A DNA stretch of 64,000 nt from Muriicola sp. Z0-33 (lineage in GTDB: Bacteria; Bacteroidota; Bacteroidia; Flavobacteriales; Flavobacteriaceae): positions 124,001 through 188,000 of the forward strand of contig NZ_JAFMPW010000005.1 of the NCBI RefSeq assembly GCF_026126425.1. The letters are read 5' to 3'. This document shows positions 54,901 through 62,594 of this stretch, one piece after another. The notes beneath the pieces are model-generated. The model did not search any database. It was not told where the DNA came from and was given only the letters and a program-made list of their open reading frames with translations. Within the stretch, counting starts at the first letter, position 1. Each line of letters begins with the position of its first letter. A program made the position numbers and the translations under genes.

Positions 54901-55464
54901 CTCCTTAATTTGAGGTAAATCTTCAATTTCATCCTGAAGATACTCCGCAAACTCTTTAAGTTTTTCAACCGGATAGTCCCCTGTAAAGTTTACGTTCATT
55001 ATGGGAAAGGATTCGGTCAGATTTAAATCGAAAACGTTAGGTTCTACCTTTGCATTGTTGAAGGTGGGCCAGTCCTCACTTGCTTTTTCTGCATCTACTT
55101 CATCCTTTACCTTTTGTTTGGCTTGCTCAACGGTTATATCTTCGTCGAATTCTACCGTAATTATAGAATAATCTTCCTGGGAGGTAGAAATGATATCTAC
55201 TACATTACTAACATTTTTAATCCGGTCTTCGAGCGGGTCGGTAATGAGGCGTTCTACATCTTCGGCCGTATTTCCCGGATATGGAGAACTAATATATATT
55301 TTGGTTTCGACAATTTCCGGAAAGTCTTCCCTGGGCATGGCAAAATAAGACTTCAGGCCAATCCAAAGGAACAAGCCGATCATAACGAAAATCACCGACG
55401 GATTATCTATTGCCCAGGACGATAGTCGGAACTCTTTGTTTGCATTTTTTTTGTGCCTACTCAT
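51967..55464 (-). CDS. RND efflux pump inner-membrane permease
   Basis: A 1165-aa AcrB/HAE1-type transporter with twelve membrane segments and two large periplasmic loops. The first helix (NPSVIFVMIGLFLWIGLKSYFAMPREDFPEI) and the two ACR_tran repeats are clear. In TM4 the proton-relay motif reads GMMVDNGIVVVEN, so one of the two Asp residues found in E. coli AcrB is Asn; the second half has VVNNGVVLLDY. An unusual 60-80 aa stretch of extra hydrophobic helices (ISLILGGFGLFILIFGG) follows the first half. It overlaps the adaptor gene by 8 bp. With adaptor and TolC it exports small molecules; the substrate is unknown. Confidence 0.94.
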   Translation of the reverse strand: MSRHKKNANKEFRLSSWAIDNPSVIFVMIGLFLWIGLKSYFAMPREDFPEIVETKIYISSPYPGNTAEDVERLITDPLEDRIKNVSNVVDIISTSQEDYSIITVEFDEDITVEQAKQKVKDEVDAEKASEDWPTFNNAKVEPNVFDLNLTESFPIMNVNFTGDYPVEKLKEFAEYLQDEIEDLPQIKEVNIRGAQEKEVEVALDVYKMMAAKVSFQDVIGAISNGNMTMSAGNIKTSEQRRTIRVLGEIEKPEDLNEFVVKSENGAVYLKDIAEISFDEEEKTTYAREFGESVVMLDIKKRSGKNTIEATTKIREIVKENQQNYFPPDLNISIANDSSGRTLNQVDDLVNNIIFGIILVVTVLMFFLGFRNALFVGFAIPMSMFMSFMILNNLGYTLNTMILFGMIMGLGMMVDNGIVVVENVYRLMSEGMSRTEAAKKGIGEIAFPIIISTVTTVAAFVPLGLWPGIFGQFMIYFPITLSVVLGSSLFVAIFMNSMLVSQFMELGEKELKIKQLIRISLILGGFGLFILIFGGDMRGLGTVMIVTAMMFWVYKYALKKWALKFQKVTMVRFENWYERRIKHALKGRNVYWYFGATVFLLIGTIILFGISVGAGRTKIEFFPDNTPNEIYAYIEYPQGTAIEKTNKLTKEIEKRVFEIANRPKYTNGDFNYLVESAVSQVGEGAGNPQTDGGSAAEMPHRGKVTVSMREYKYRDGRDTEELRSEIQEELTGVYPGVAISVEKDGNAPSAGYAISVELEGKDYDELISTAEDIRNFINTKNIDGIEELKIDVNKSKPSLQVVVDRQKAGELGVAVGQVGQQLRRSLFGEKAGVYKVDGEDYDINIRFKEDLRFDKSALFNQNIIFRDQASGQIKEVPVSTVATQRNSSGFSAIKHQGGKRVVTVYSGLRPGGNAALIVNQIQDAMADFKGLPPDIKIDYTGEIEEQNKQQQFLVGAFFSGLGLIMLILIFQFGGISKPIIIMIAIFLSFIGVFGGLMLTGWSFVIMMTMMGIISLAGIVVNNGVVLLDYTQILIDRKKVALNKDEKDLLSMPEVTEIITKGGKARLRPVILTAITTVLGLIPLAIGLNIDFFSLFSEFNPNIYVGGDNVIFWGPLAWTVIFGLIVATFLTLIIVPVLFNIVYRLKIWLRNRNKSSKQESKNLDLAA

Positions 55465-56641
55465 CCGATGTGTTATTTAGAATTTGAACGTTCTGACCAT
55501 CTTTTACATTTCTCGCACCTTCTTTCACCAAGAGGTCACCTACTTTAATCCCTGAAAGTACTTCAACAATACTTCCTTGTGTTTTACCCGTAGTTATTAT
55601 ACGCCTGCTTACCAAGGCCTTTTTGTCATCTGTTTTTTCAGCCACATATACATATTGCTGACCTTCGGCATTTTCAGAAATTATGCCTTGGGGTACAAGA
55701 ATAGCCTCCTCACTGGTGTAATCATTAAGGCTTACTTTTGCACTGAGATTGGGCTTGATATTACCATTGTTATTGGGTACTGGAATTTCTACTGTAAAGG
55801 CCCTGTTGTTTGGATTTATAAAGTTGCCGGTTTGGCGGATACTTGTTGTAACCGTATCCCCCAAAACAGGGAAATATACCAGAGCTTTGCTACCCTCTTT
55901 TAAGGCACCTACAAAGCTTTCCGGAACATCAACCTCAATATACATATTGGATAGGTTTACAATGCGGAATACTTCAGAACCAGGTCCGGGTGAAACTACT
56001 GTGCCCTGATCTTTTATTACGTCATCAATGATCCCTGAGAACGGAGCCCTTATAGTAGACTTTCCAAGCTGGCTTTCTGCCTGTTTAACGGCATTATCAG
56101 ATGCCTCATAATTGGCCTTAGCCTGCAAATACTGTATCTCTGATCCAATTTTTTGATCCCATAATCTCTTTTGTCTTTCAAAAGTAGTTTTGGCCAGTGC
56201 TGCCTGAGTTTTTAACTGGGCTAACTGACTGCTCATACCTCCATCATCAATAGTTGCCAATAACTGTCCTTTGGAGACTTTCTGCCCTTCTTTAACATAC
56301 ACCCTTTGTAATGTACCTTGCATCTCCGGGTAGATCAGGACATTTTGTTTGGTACTCACATTTCCCTGCAGGTCCAGAAAATGAACAAATAGTTGTGATT
56401 CTGCCGTTATAATAGTAACCAGATCTAACCTTTCGTTACCGGCATAAGTTGAAATTGCAGAGTCTAACTTCTGTAGTTTTGAATTTAGAATCTTTTGTTG
56501 TTCAGAAATTTCAGATTTTTTCGCTCTAATTGCATCCAGATTTCCTTCAGCTATAAGGCTTTCTACAGATTGATCGGATCCACCCCCGCATGAGATGAGT
56601 AATATGGATGCGCTAAGTAGGATATATATCTTTTTCATCAT
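55457..56641 (-). CDS. RND periplasmic adaptor (membrane fusion) lipoprotein
   Basis: A 394-aa lipoprotein from the ATG at 56641 (lipobox LISC, about Cys18); the longer frame begins at a TTG. It has a coiled-coil hairpin region (QLAQLKTQAALAKTTFERQKRLWDQKIGSEIQYLQAKANYEAS) flanked by lipoyl halves (MQGTLQRVYVKEGQKVSKGQLLATID and APFSGIIDDVIKDQGTVVSPG). A beta-barrel and a membrane-proximal domain end the protein. It bridges the RND pump and the TolC channel. The stop overlaps the RND start by 8 bp. Confidence 0.93.
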   Translation of the reverse strand: MMKKIYILLSASILLISCGGGSDQSVESLIAEGNLDAIRAKKSEISEQQKILNSKLQKLDSAISTYAGNERLDLVTIITAESQLFVHFLDLQGNVSTKQNVLIYPEMQGTLQRVYVKEGQKVSKGQLLATIDDGGMSSQLAQLKTQAALAKTTFERQKRLWDQKIGSEIQYLQAKANYEASDNAVKQAESQLGKSTIRAPFSGIIDDVIKDQGTVVSPGPGSEVFRIVNLSNMYIEVDVPESFVGALKEGSKALVYFPVLGDTVTTSIRQTGNFINPNNRAFTVEIPVPNNNGNIKPNLSAKVSLNDYTSEEAILVPQGIISENAEGQQYVYVAEKTDDKKALVSRRIITTGKTQGSIVEVLSGIKVGDLLVKEGARNVKDGQNVQILNNTSDE

Positions 56642-56672
56642 TTTAAGTTTGTCGTGCAATTGTTTTATAACA

Positions 56673-58007
56673 CTAGTTGTTCAAGATTGTTTCTAATTCC
56701 GTTTTTCTATTGATTACATCAACCATAGATTGCAAGTAGTTATTCTGAGCTGTATATAGTTGTCTTTGTGCCTGATTAAGTTCAAAACTGGTGGCTAAAC
56801 CTTCCTGATACTTTACTTCATTTTTTCTTTCAATACGTTCTGCCAAACCCAGGTTTTGCTTGCTGGTTTCATATTCTTCGATAGCCAGGATATAGTTGCT
56901 TTTAGCTTGCTCTAGTTGGAGCCTTATGCGTTCTTCGGTCTCCGTAAGTTCTGTTTTCGCTTTTTCCAATGCAATTTTAGCGCGCTGTGTACTGGCACTT
57001 CTTTTAAGGGAACTAAAGATGGGAATGTTCAAATCAAACCCAAGTACTGAAGAATCGTACCATTCTATATCACCACTTAAGAAATCAAAATTGTCACTAA
57101 AAGCGGAACTTCCATAATTAACAAAGGCATTGAGCGTTGGCAGTGCTCTGCTTCTCGCAAGTTTATGTTCAAAATAACGTTGCTCATTAAGATTATATAC
57201 CAATTTATAGTCGACATTATTTTCAATTACAAAATCTGAGTCCATAAGGGTCAGATCAATTTGTTTTTGAGTCAGATCGTCCAGGTCTTCTTTCAGGATA
57301 GTATTGTCTTCTAATGGAAGACCCATTGATAAGTTCAAAATTTGTAAGGTTATTTTCTTTAGCCTGATAGAATTCTTAAGCAGGTTTTCAATAGAGGACA
57401 AAGTAATTTGTAGTTGCTCGACACTTTCTTCATCTCCCAGCCCGTTTTCATAAAGTTTTTGAGTTTCAAATAAGTTTTTTTCCAGAGAGGCTTTATTTTG
57501 TTCCAGGATCTCTGTGCTTTCTATGGAAAGAAGTACGTTGCCATATGCCTCGACAACAGCCCTTATTACCTCCTGTTCAGTTTTTTCCTTGTAGTTCTGA
57601 CTGTAGTCTAAAAATGCTTTGGTTGCCTGTACCCCTACGATATATGAGCCATCAAAAATCTGCTGCTTTAATGTGGCAGTAGCATTCGCTTGTTGGGGCT
57701 GTCCAAATGTAATGGGCTGAAATGTACCCGGTTCGCCACCAAAAAACTCTGCCGGAATAAGTGATACAGGTTGTTTTAATTGATTCTGATAACTCACAGC
57801 CCCACTAATCTGAGGTAATCCTTCGGCAATAGTTTCCCATTTTTGTTTCTGAGCAGCTATAATATCCCTTTCTGCATTTATTGCACTGTAGTTGTTCTCC
57901 AATGCATAGGCAATTGCTTCATCCAGGGAATAAGAGGAGGAAGCGTCCTGAGCTATTGAAAAGGTCCATAAAAATAGGAATATGGGTATAATTATATATT
58001 TTCTCAT
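56673..58007 (-). CDS. TolC-family outer-membrane efflux channel
   Basis: A 444-aa outer-membrane protein: signal peptide (FLFLWTFSIAQ), then two OEP repeats of long helices (SLDEAIAYALENNYSAINAERDIIAAQKQKWET, KAKTELTETEERIRLQLEQAKSNYILAIEEYETS). It is the exit duct of the tripartite pump. Its ATG begins immediately next to the tetR stop with no gap, and the adaptor gene follows 31 bp later, so all four genes form one operon. Confidence 0.93.
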   Translation of the reverse strand: MRKYIIIPIFLFLWTFSIAQDASSSYSLDEAIAYALENNYSAINAERDIIAAQKQKWETIAEGLPQISGAVSYQNQLKQPVSLIPAEFFGGEPGTFQPITFGQPQQANATATLKQQIFDGSYIVGVQATKAFLDYSQNYKEKTEQEVIRAVVEAYGNVLLSIESTEILEQNKASLEKNLFETQKLYENGLGDEESVEQLQITLSSIENLLKNSIRLKKITLQILNLSMGLPLEDNTILKEDLDDLTQKQIDLTLMDSDFVIENNVDYKLVYNLNEQRYFEHKLARSRALPTLNAFVNYGSSAFSDNFDFLSGDIEWYDSSVLGFDLNIPIFSSLKRSASTQRAKIALEKAKTELTETEERIRLQLEQAKSNYILAIEEYETSKQNLGLAERIERKNEVKYQEGLATSFELNQAQRQLYTAQNNYLQSMVDVINRKTELETILNN

Positions 58008-58610
58008 TTATTCCTGGTTTGAGTTGATGAGTTCATTTAAAATTTTTCTTCCTTTTGGTGTTACTATCCCTCGCAAATGATACTCCAGATAATCGTCCAT
58101 TAGACTGGTGACCGGAAACTGGTCTGTTGGAAAAATCCTGTGATCCTTTATACTTGTAACTCCGGAGAAGTAAATTCTGGATACAAAATCTATATTCAAA
58201 TTTTCCCTGTAAATACCTAAATCAATACCTTTTCTAACATTCTCCAATACACAAGTGGTCATTACCTCAAATTGTTTTCCCTTAACAGTTTCATATATTC
58301 CGGGGTAATATTTTTGTAACTGGTATTGAGGGGAGGAGCGTTCGTTATTAAGATGTTGTAAGGCAAATTTCTTTATTTCATAAAGCTCCTCAATGGGGTT
58401 TTTACGAAGAGAACAAATATAATCTATACCATGTGAGATTAATTGAAATACATGCATGGTACAAGCCTCTACAAGTTCTGTTTTGTTCTGGAAATGGGCA
58501 TATATTGTTTTCTTGGAAATGCCCATTTCATTGGCGAGATCATCCATAGTAACACTTTTGAAACCAAGGTTCAAAAACATTTTCGTGGCCTTTTCTAAGA
58601 TTTTAGTTTT
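58008..58610 (-). CDS. TetR-family repressor of the efflux operon
   Basis: A 200-aa regulator from the ATG at 58610. The N-terminal helix-turn-helix is classic (ILEKATKMFLNLGFKSVTMDDLANEMGISKKTIYAHFQNKTELVEA), and the rest is a ligand-binding helical domain. The frame is open to 58652, but that stretch overlaps the operator and the -7 element, so 58610 is the real start. It is the first gene of the operon it probably controls, which implies autoregulation and induction by a pump substrate. Confidence 0.93.
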   Translation of the reverse strand, partial: KTKILEKATKMFLNLGFKSVTMDDLANEMGISKKTIYAHFQNKTELVEACTMHVFQLISHGIDYICSLRKNPIEELYEIKKFALQHLNNERSSPQYQLQKYYPGIYETVKGKQFEVMTTCVLENVRKGIDLGIYRENLNIDFVSRIYFSGVTSIKDHRIFPTDQFPVTSLMDDYLEYHLRGIVTPKGRKILNELINSNQE

Positions 58611-58622
58611 CATAAGGAAAGG

Positions 58623-58630
58623 CAAATATA
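58623..58630 (-). promoter_or_regulatory. -7 element of the tetR-efflux promoter
   Basis: TATATTTG on the minus strand matches TAnnTTTG exactly, lies 12 nt before the tetR ATG and abuts the palindrome. It places the transcription start just before the start codon. Confidence 0.65.
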
Positions 58631-58669
58631 ACCTAGGAAACTTTAAAAACATTTAAAGTTTCCTAGGTT
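58630..58669. promoter_or_regulatory. TetR operator, perfect inverted repeat
   Basis: Two perfect 18-bp arms (AACCTAGGAAACTTTAAA and its complement) flank a 4-bp spacer. The site fills the region between the -7 element and the expected -33 position of the tetR promoter, so a bound repressor would block RNA polymerase. Size and symmetry suit one or two TetR dimers. Confidence 0.85.
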
Positions 58670-58779
58670 TTACATTTATTTAACAATTATTTGACGAATG
58701 TCATTGTTTGATCAAAGAGTAACTGGTGTTCAATGGGAATTATGAAGTAACATTATGGGCAATACAAGGTTGAACAACC

Positions 58780-59190
58780 TTACTCTCCTTGCGCCTCACC
58801 TTCTTCAAGGCGTTCCACATAAGCTTTATATGCACTCTCGCCTTCTTCTTTCCAGAATTTGTCGTAAGATTTCCATTTGGCCATATCGTTCTTAAAGGTG
58901 CTCTTTTCCTTGTTCCTGCAACTTTTATAGCGTTTGCCGTTGCTCTTTTTGGAACTATGTCCTCCAAATCCACCGAAGAGTACTTTTGCCAGAACAAGAA
59001 TACCCACGGCCTGCCAATATCCAATTTCTGTCAGTCCGAATATCTCAGGCATTAACCAGTTCCACAACCACATTATACCATATCCAAAAAGTAAAGCAAA
59101 GGCTATTGCGGCAAGAATGCCAAAGAATATCTTAAACGCAATACTGAAAAATCTTTTTATTTTTCGATGTTCTTCAAAATTATGTGTCAT
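58780..59190 (-). CDS. Small membrane protein paired with ECF sigma factor
   Basis: A 136-aa protein with two hydrophobic helices (IFFGILAAIAFALLFGYGIMWLW and GYWQAVGILVLAKVLFGGFGG) joined by the loop NWLMPEIFGLTEI, then a strongly charged C-terminal tail. This layout recurs beside ECF sigma genes in Bacteroidota. It starts 11 bp after the sigma gene. It might sequester the sigma factor at the membrane, but it lacks a recognisable anti-sigma domain, so this is inference. Confidence 0.75.
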   Translation of the reverse strand: MTHNFEEHRKIKRFFSIAFKIFFGILAAIAFALLFGYGIMWLWNWLMPEIFGLTEIGYWQAVGILVLAKVLFGGFGGHSSKKSNGKRYKSCRNKEKSTFKNDMAKWKSYDKFWKEEGESAYKAYVERLEEGEAQGE

Positions 59191-59201
59191 TTTTAGTTTT
59201 T

Positions 59202-59744
59202 TTAATTAATAGTTTCTTTTATTTCTTCTAGTTCTTTTAATAATATGGACAAGGCCCTGTGTCTTCTGGACATTAGGGTGCCTTCAGGAACACTTGTTTC
59301 CAGACTAACTTCTTTATAAGTATAGCCCTCAAAATCTATTGCGATGATGATATCTCTATAGAGGGGTTTTAGATTAAAAATGGCCTTTTTTAATTCCATT
59401 TTCATTGTATCGGAATATGCATTGTCAGATTTTCCGTAAAACAATTCTGTGAATTCCAGCAACCGATTTTCCATTTCATCTTCTACATGAGATATTCCTT
59501 TCTTGGTTCGCATAAGGTCTATGATCTTATTCCGAATAGCATTGTAGACGAACCCCGCGATGTTATTGATGGGGGTTAGGTCTTCTGACCTCGCAAATAT
59601 TTTTAGTGCTACCTCCTGGACAATATCTTCAGCGTTCCGATCTGCGGTATCACTTATCCTGGAGTTTGCATAAGCTTTTAGCGAATGGTATTCATCATTG
59701 AAAAATGATTTTAGATTGTTATAATTGTCTGTTTCCGAACCCAT
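59202..59744 (-). CDS. ECF-type RNA polymerase sigma factor
   Basis: A 180-aa sigma-70 family protein with region 2 (NAEDIVQEVALKIFARSE, then NIAGFVYNAIRNKIIDLMR) and region 4 (LKPLYRDIIIAIDFEGYTYKEVSLETSVPEGTLMSRRHRALSIL). It redirects RNA polymerase to a small regulon. It leads a two-gene unit with the membrane protein downstream; a -7 element lies upstream. Confidence 0.92.
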   Translation of the reverse strand: MGSETDNYNNLKSFFNDEYHSLKAYANSRISDTADRNAEDIVQEVALKIFARSEDLTPINNIAGFVYNAIRNKIIDLMRTKKGISHVEDEMENRLLEFTELFYGKSDNAYSDTMKMELKKAIFNLKPLYRDIIIAIDFEGYTYKEVSLETSVPEGTLMSRRHRALSILLKELEEIKETIN

Positions 59745-59790
59745 GTAAAAACTTTGTTGCTTACGCTACATTTATAAAGACGAAGCTTTT

Positions 59791-59798
59791 CAAAACTA
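59791..59798 (-). promoter_or_regulatory. -7 element of the sigma factor unit
   Basis: TAGTTTTG on the minus strand matches TAnnTTTG and sits 46 nt before the sigma start codon. No clear -33 element. Confidence 0.45.
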
Positions 59799-59878
59799 TT
59801 GCATTTTTTAGTGTAAATTTTTTATGCCTGATATTTAAATAAACGGATAGGCAGAAATTCTGTTTGTCAAAATGGATG

Positions 59879-59886
59879 TATTTTTG
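59879..59886 (+). promoter_or_regulatory. -7 element of the polyprenyl synthase gene
   Basis: TATTTTTG matches TAnnTTTG and sits 14 nt before the start codon at 59901, giving a very short leader. Confidence 0.5.
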
Positions 59887-59900
59887 AAAAAACCACTTGA

Positions 59901-60875
59901 ATGGAGACTATTGAATATTATATAAATGCGTTTAATACTTATCTGGAAAAGAACGTTGAAACCAAGGACCCATATCAACTCTATGATCCTATGGTGTACA
60001 TTATGGGAATTGGAGGTAAAAGGATAAGACCAGCCTTAACCTTGATGACAACTTCTCTTTTTGATAAGGATTACAAAGCGGCCTTATCAGCGGCGATGGC
60101 CATCGAAGTTTTTCATAATTTTTCTCTTGTACATGACGATATAATGGACGAGGCCCCACTAAGAAGAGGAAAGGAAACGGTTCATAAGAAGTGGGATATC
60201 AATACAGGAATACTGTCCGGGGATGCTATGCTGATAAGTTCATATCAATTGCTGGAGCACTATGAGGGCAAAAATTTCAAAAACATGGTACAGTTGTTTA
60301 GTAAAACGGCAATTGAGGTATGTGAAGGCCAGCAATACGATATGGATTTTGAAATAAGGGACGATGTTACTTTAGCGGAATATTTAAAAATGATCGAATT
60401 TAAAACCGCGGTACTACTTGCAGCAGCAATAAAGATGGGCGCCATGGTTGCCGAAGCCTCTGATGAAGACCAGGACTTACTTTATGAATTTGGCAGAAAC
60501 CTGGGGATTGCCTTTCAATTGCAAGACGATTACCTGGATGCTTTTGGAAACCCGGAAACCTTCGGCAAACAAAATGGGGGAGATATTATTGAGAATAAAA
60601 AGACTTTTCTCTATCTGAAAACGAAGGAACTATGCAATAGCGATGAGCTAAAAGAGTTAGACCATTTGTTTTCTATAAAACCTGCCGATCCCACGGCCAA
60701 AATTAGAATTGTAAAGGATCTTTTTGAATCTAGTGGAGCGGCAAAAGAAAGTAAGCGCGCCATAGCGGATTATACTCAAATGGCCTTTGAGCAGCTAGAT
60801 AAATTAGCCATTAGCGAAGAAAAGAAATTAAACCTTCGAAATTTTGGAAAGCACCTTATTCATAGGGAGCATTAG
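59901..60875 (+). CDS. Polyprenyl (short-chain prenyl) diphosphate synthase
   Basis: A 324-aa trans-isoprenyl diphosphate synthase that condenses IPP with allylic diphosphates. The first aspartate-rich motif is D79-D80-I-M-D83 (SLVHDDIMDEAPLRRG), the second is FQLQDDYLD, and GGKRIRPAL is the IPP site. An aromatic residue (Phe74) lies five positions before the first motif, and the motif has no two-residue insertion. Both hint at a short product (FPP or GGPP) rather than a long quinone tail, but chain length cannot be fixed by reading. Monocistronic, converging with the FG-GAP gene. Confidence 0.93.
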   Translation: METIEYYINAFNTYLEKNVETKDPYQLYDPMVYIMGIGGKRIRPALTLMTTSLFDKDYKAALSAAMAIEVFHNFSLVHDDIMDEAPLRRGKETVHKKWDINTGILSGDAMLISSYQLLEHYEGKNFKNMVQLFSKTAIEVCEGQQYDMDFEIRDDVTLAEYLKMIEFKTAVLLAAAIKMGAMVAEASDEDQDLLYEFGRNLGIAFQLQDDYLDAFGNPETFGKQNGGDIIENKKTFLYLKTKELCNSDELKELDHLFSIKPADPTAKIRIVKDLFESSGAAKESKRAIADYTQMAFEQLDKLAISEEKKLNLRNFGKHLIHREH

Positions 60876-60888
60876 TTTATTGCATGGA

Positions 60889-62586
60889 TTAACTTAAATC
60901 TGGAGTGCGCTTGCGTCTTCTTTTCAAGTATATAATAATAAGCCCCAAAAACACGACAATAGATGCAACATATGGTAATTTGGAAGGTTTGTCAGGAATT
61001 TCATTGATGGTAATCAACTGATTTGCATTCTGATTCAGTAGTAATTGTTGCTTGCCACCAATCCAGGTAACTATAACAGAATCTACTTGCTTGGCGGTGC
61101 CAAGCCCAAAATGTGCAATTGTAGAATTTTGGGATAAATGACTGGAGCCACCCCCATCAATCTCGCGAATCATTTTGGTGTCCCCAACAACGACTTCCAC
61201 TCTGGAGCCTATGCCGTTTTTTTCCGAGGAGGTTCCTTGCAGGGCAACCTTAAGCCAATTACCGGTGGTTACGTCATTTCTAAAAAGTCTGGTTGTAGAT
61301 TGGGTCGGGTATTCGCGTACTGGCTTTTGATTCACAACCAAAAGATCCAAATCTCCGTCATTTTCAATATCAAAAACCACAGACCCACGCCCAACCCCAT
61401 AATCGTTAGTTGCTGTGGCCCGGCTTTCATCTGTAAAGCGGGCATTGCTATTCTCAAAATAGAAATTACCCATGGGGGTACAATTTGGATTTAGGTCCCC
61501 ATTTGAAACATAAAGATCCAAATCCATATCATGGTCAAAATCAGCGAAATTAGCTCCCCAACTTATGGCAAAATTATATGTTCCCAATTCTTTGGCACGA
61601 TCTACAAATGGCTTTCCTACGCCATTGTTTTCCATAAGTAAATTGAACTTTATATTAGTCACATAATAATCCAGCAGACCATCGTTATTGTAATCGCCAA
61701 CCGCAGAACCCATTGCATTTTCTTTCAGATCCATTTCTGTGGCCTTACTAATATCATCAAATGATGATCTGGGATATCTATTTTCATAGAGAAAGTTAGG
61801 GACCGCTTTATAACCAAAATCATGGTTTACCAACAGGTCCTGGTCGGCATCATTATCAAAATCGGTAAAAAGCGCACCAAAACCAAACCCCCGGTGTTCC
61901 AGATTATAGTCCTCATATTCATTTTCAAAGTATTCCCCATTTTTGTTGATTAGCAGATAGCCTCTTGCAGTTTGATGAGCACTAACAATGGTTGCATCTT
62001 TTAATATGCCGAGAGTGCCTTCAAATTCTAAAAAATAATTCCCGATATAAAGGTCTGGATACCCGTCTGCATTTACATCGCCAAAGCTTGCACCGGTGCT
62101 AAACGAATTTAAGTGGTCTAGTTTATACTCAGCTGTAACATCTCTAAAGGTGAGGTCTCCATTATTGAGAAAGAAGAGGTTAGTGGCTCTTGGAATGGTG
62201 TTCTTGCCATCAGTGGTATTAATTGTAGTGATGAAGAGATCCTTAAACCCGTCCTTGTTTACATCGGCACTCACGGCTCCCTGTGTCACATAACCTTTGG
62301 ATACATTTAAGCCCGAAGTTTCATAGATGTTTTTAAAGGTCCCATCTCCATTATTGAGGTAAAGGACATCTGATTGGGTTCCACTGGTAATAAATAAGTC
62401 TTCATAACCGTCATTATTAATGTCGAAAACGGTGGCGCCTCCACCAAAGGTGCCTTCATAAACATGAAACTGATGTTCAATACCCGCTTCGGAAGTAATA
62501 TCAGTAAAAGTAGCTTGCCCGAAAGATACAGCAACAATCAGCTGGAAAAGGACGGCTGAAAACAGATTGTGGGTCGTCGGTTTCAT
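60889..62586 (-). CDS. FG-GAP/UnbV (CRTAC1-like) protein
   Basis: A 565-aa secreted protein from the ATG at 62586 (signal peptide ending SFGQ); the longer frame would overlap the upstream gene. It has seven FG-GAP/VCBS repeats with calcium-loop motifs (DINNDGYEDL, DVNKDGFKDL, DVNADGYPDL, DFDNDADQDL, DYNNDGLLDY, DFDHDMDLDL, DIENDGDLDL), so a beta-propeller. An ASPIC/UnbV domain follows (SRVEVVVGDTKMIREIDGGGSSHLSQNS). It ends with one hydrophobic helix and RRRKR, so the C-terminus may be membrane-anchored. It is co-transcribed with the haloperoxidase-like gene (8-bp gap). Confidence 0.88.
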   Translation of the reverse strand: MKPTTHNLFSAVLFQLIVAVSFGQATFTDITSEAGIEHQFHVYEGTFGGGATVFDINNDGYEDLFITSGTQSDVLYLNNGDGTFKNIYETSGLNVSKGYVTQGAVSADVNKDGFKDLFITTINTTDGKNTIPRATNLFFLNNGDLTFRDVTAEYKLDHLNSFSTGASFGDVNADGYPDLYIGNYFLEFEGTLGILKDATIVSAHQTARGYLLINKNGEYFENEYEDYNLEHRGFGFGALFTDFDNDADQDLLVNHDFGYKAVPNFLYENRYPRSSFDDISKATEMDLKENAMGSAVGDYNNDGLLDYYVTNIKFNLLMENNGVGKPFVDRAKELGTYNFAISWGANFADFDHDMDLDLYVSNGDLNPNCTPMGNFYFENSNARFTDESRATATNDYGVGRGSVVFDIENDGDLDLLVVNQKPVREYPTQSTTRLFRNDVTTGNWLKVALQGTSSEKNGIGSRVEVVVGDTKMIREIDGGGSSHLSQNSTIAHFGLGTAKQVDSVIVTWIGGKQQLLLNQNANQLITINEIPDKPSKLPYVASIVVFLGLIIIYLKRRRKRTPDLS

Positions 62587-62594
62587 ATTTAACT

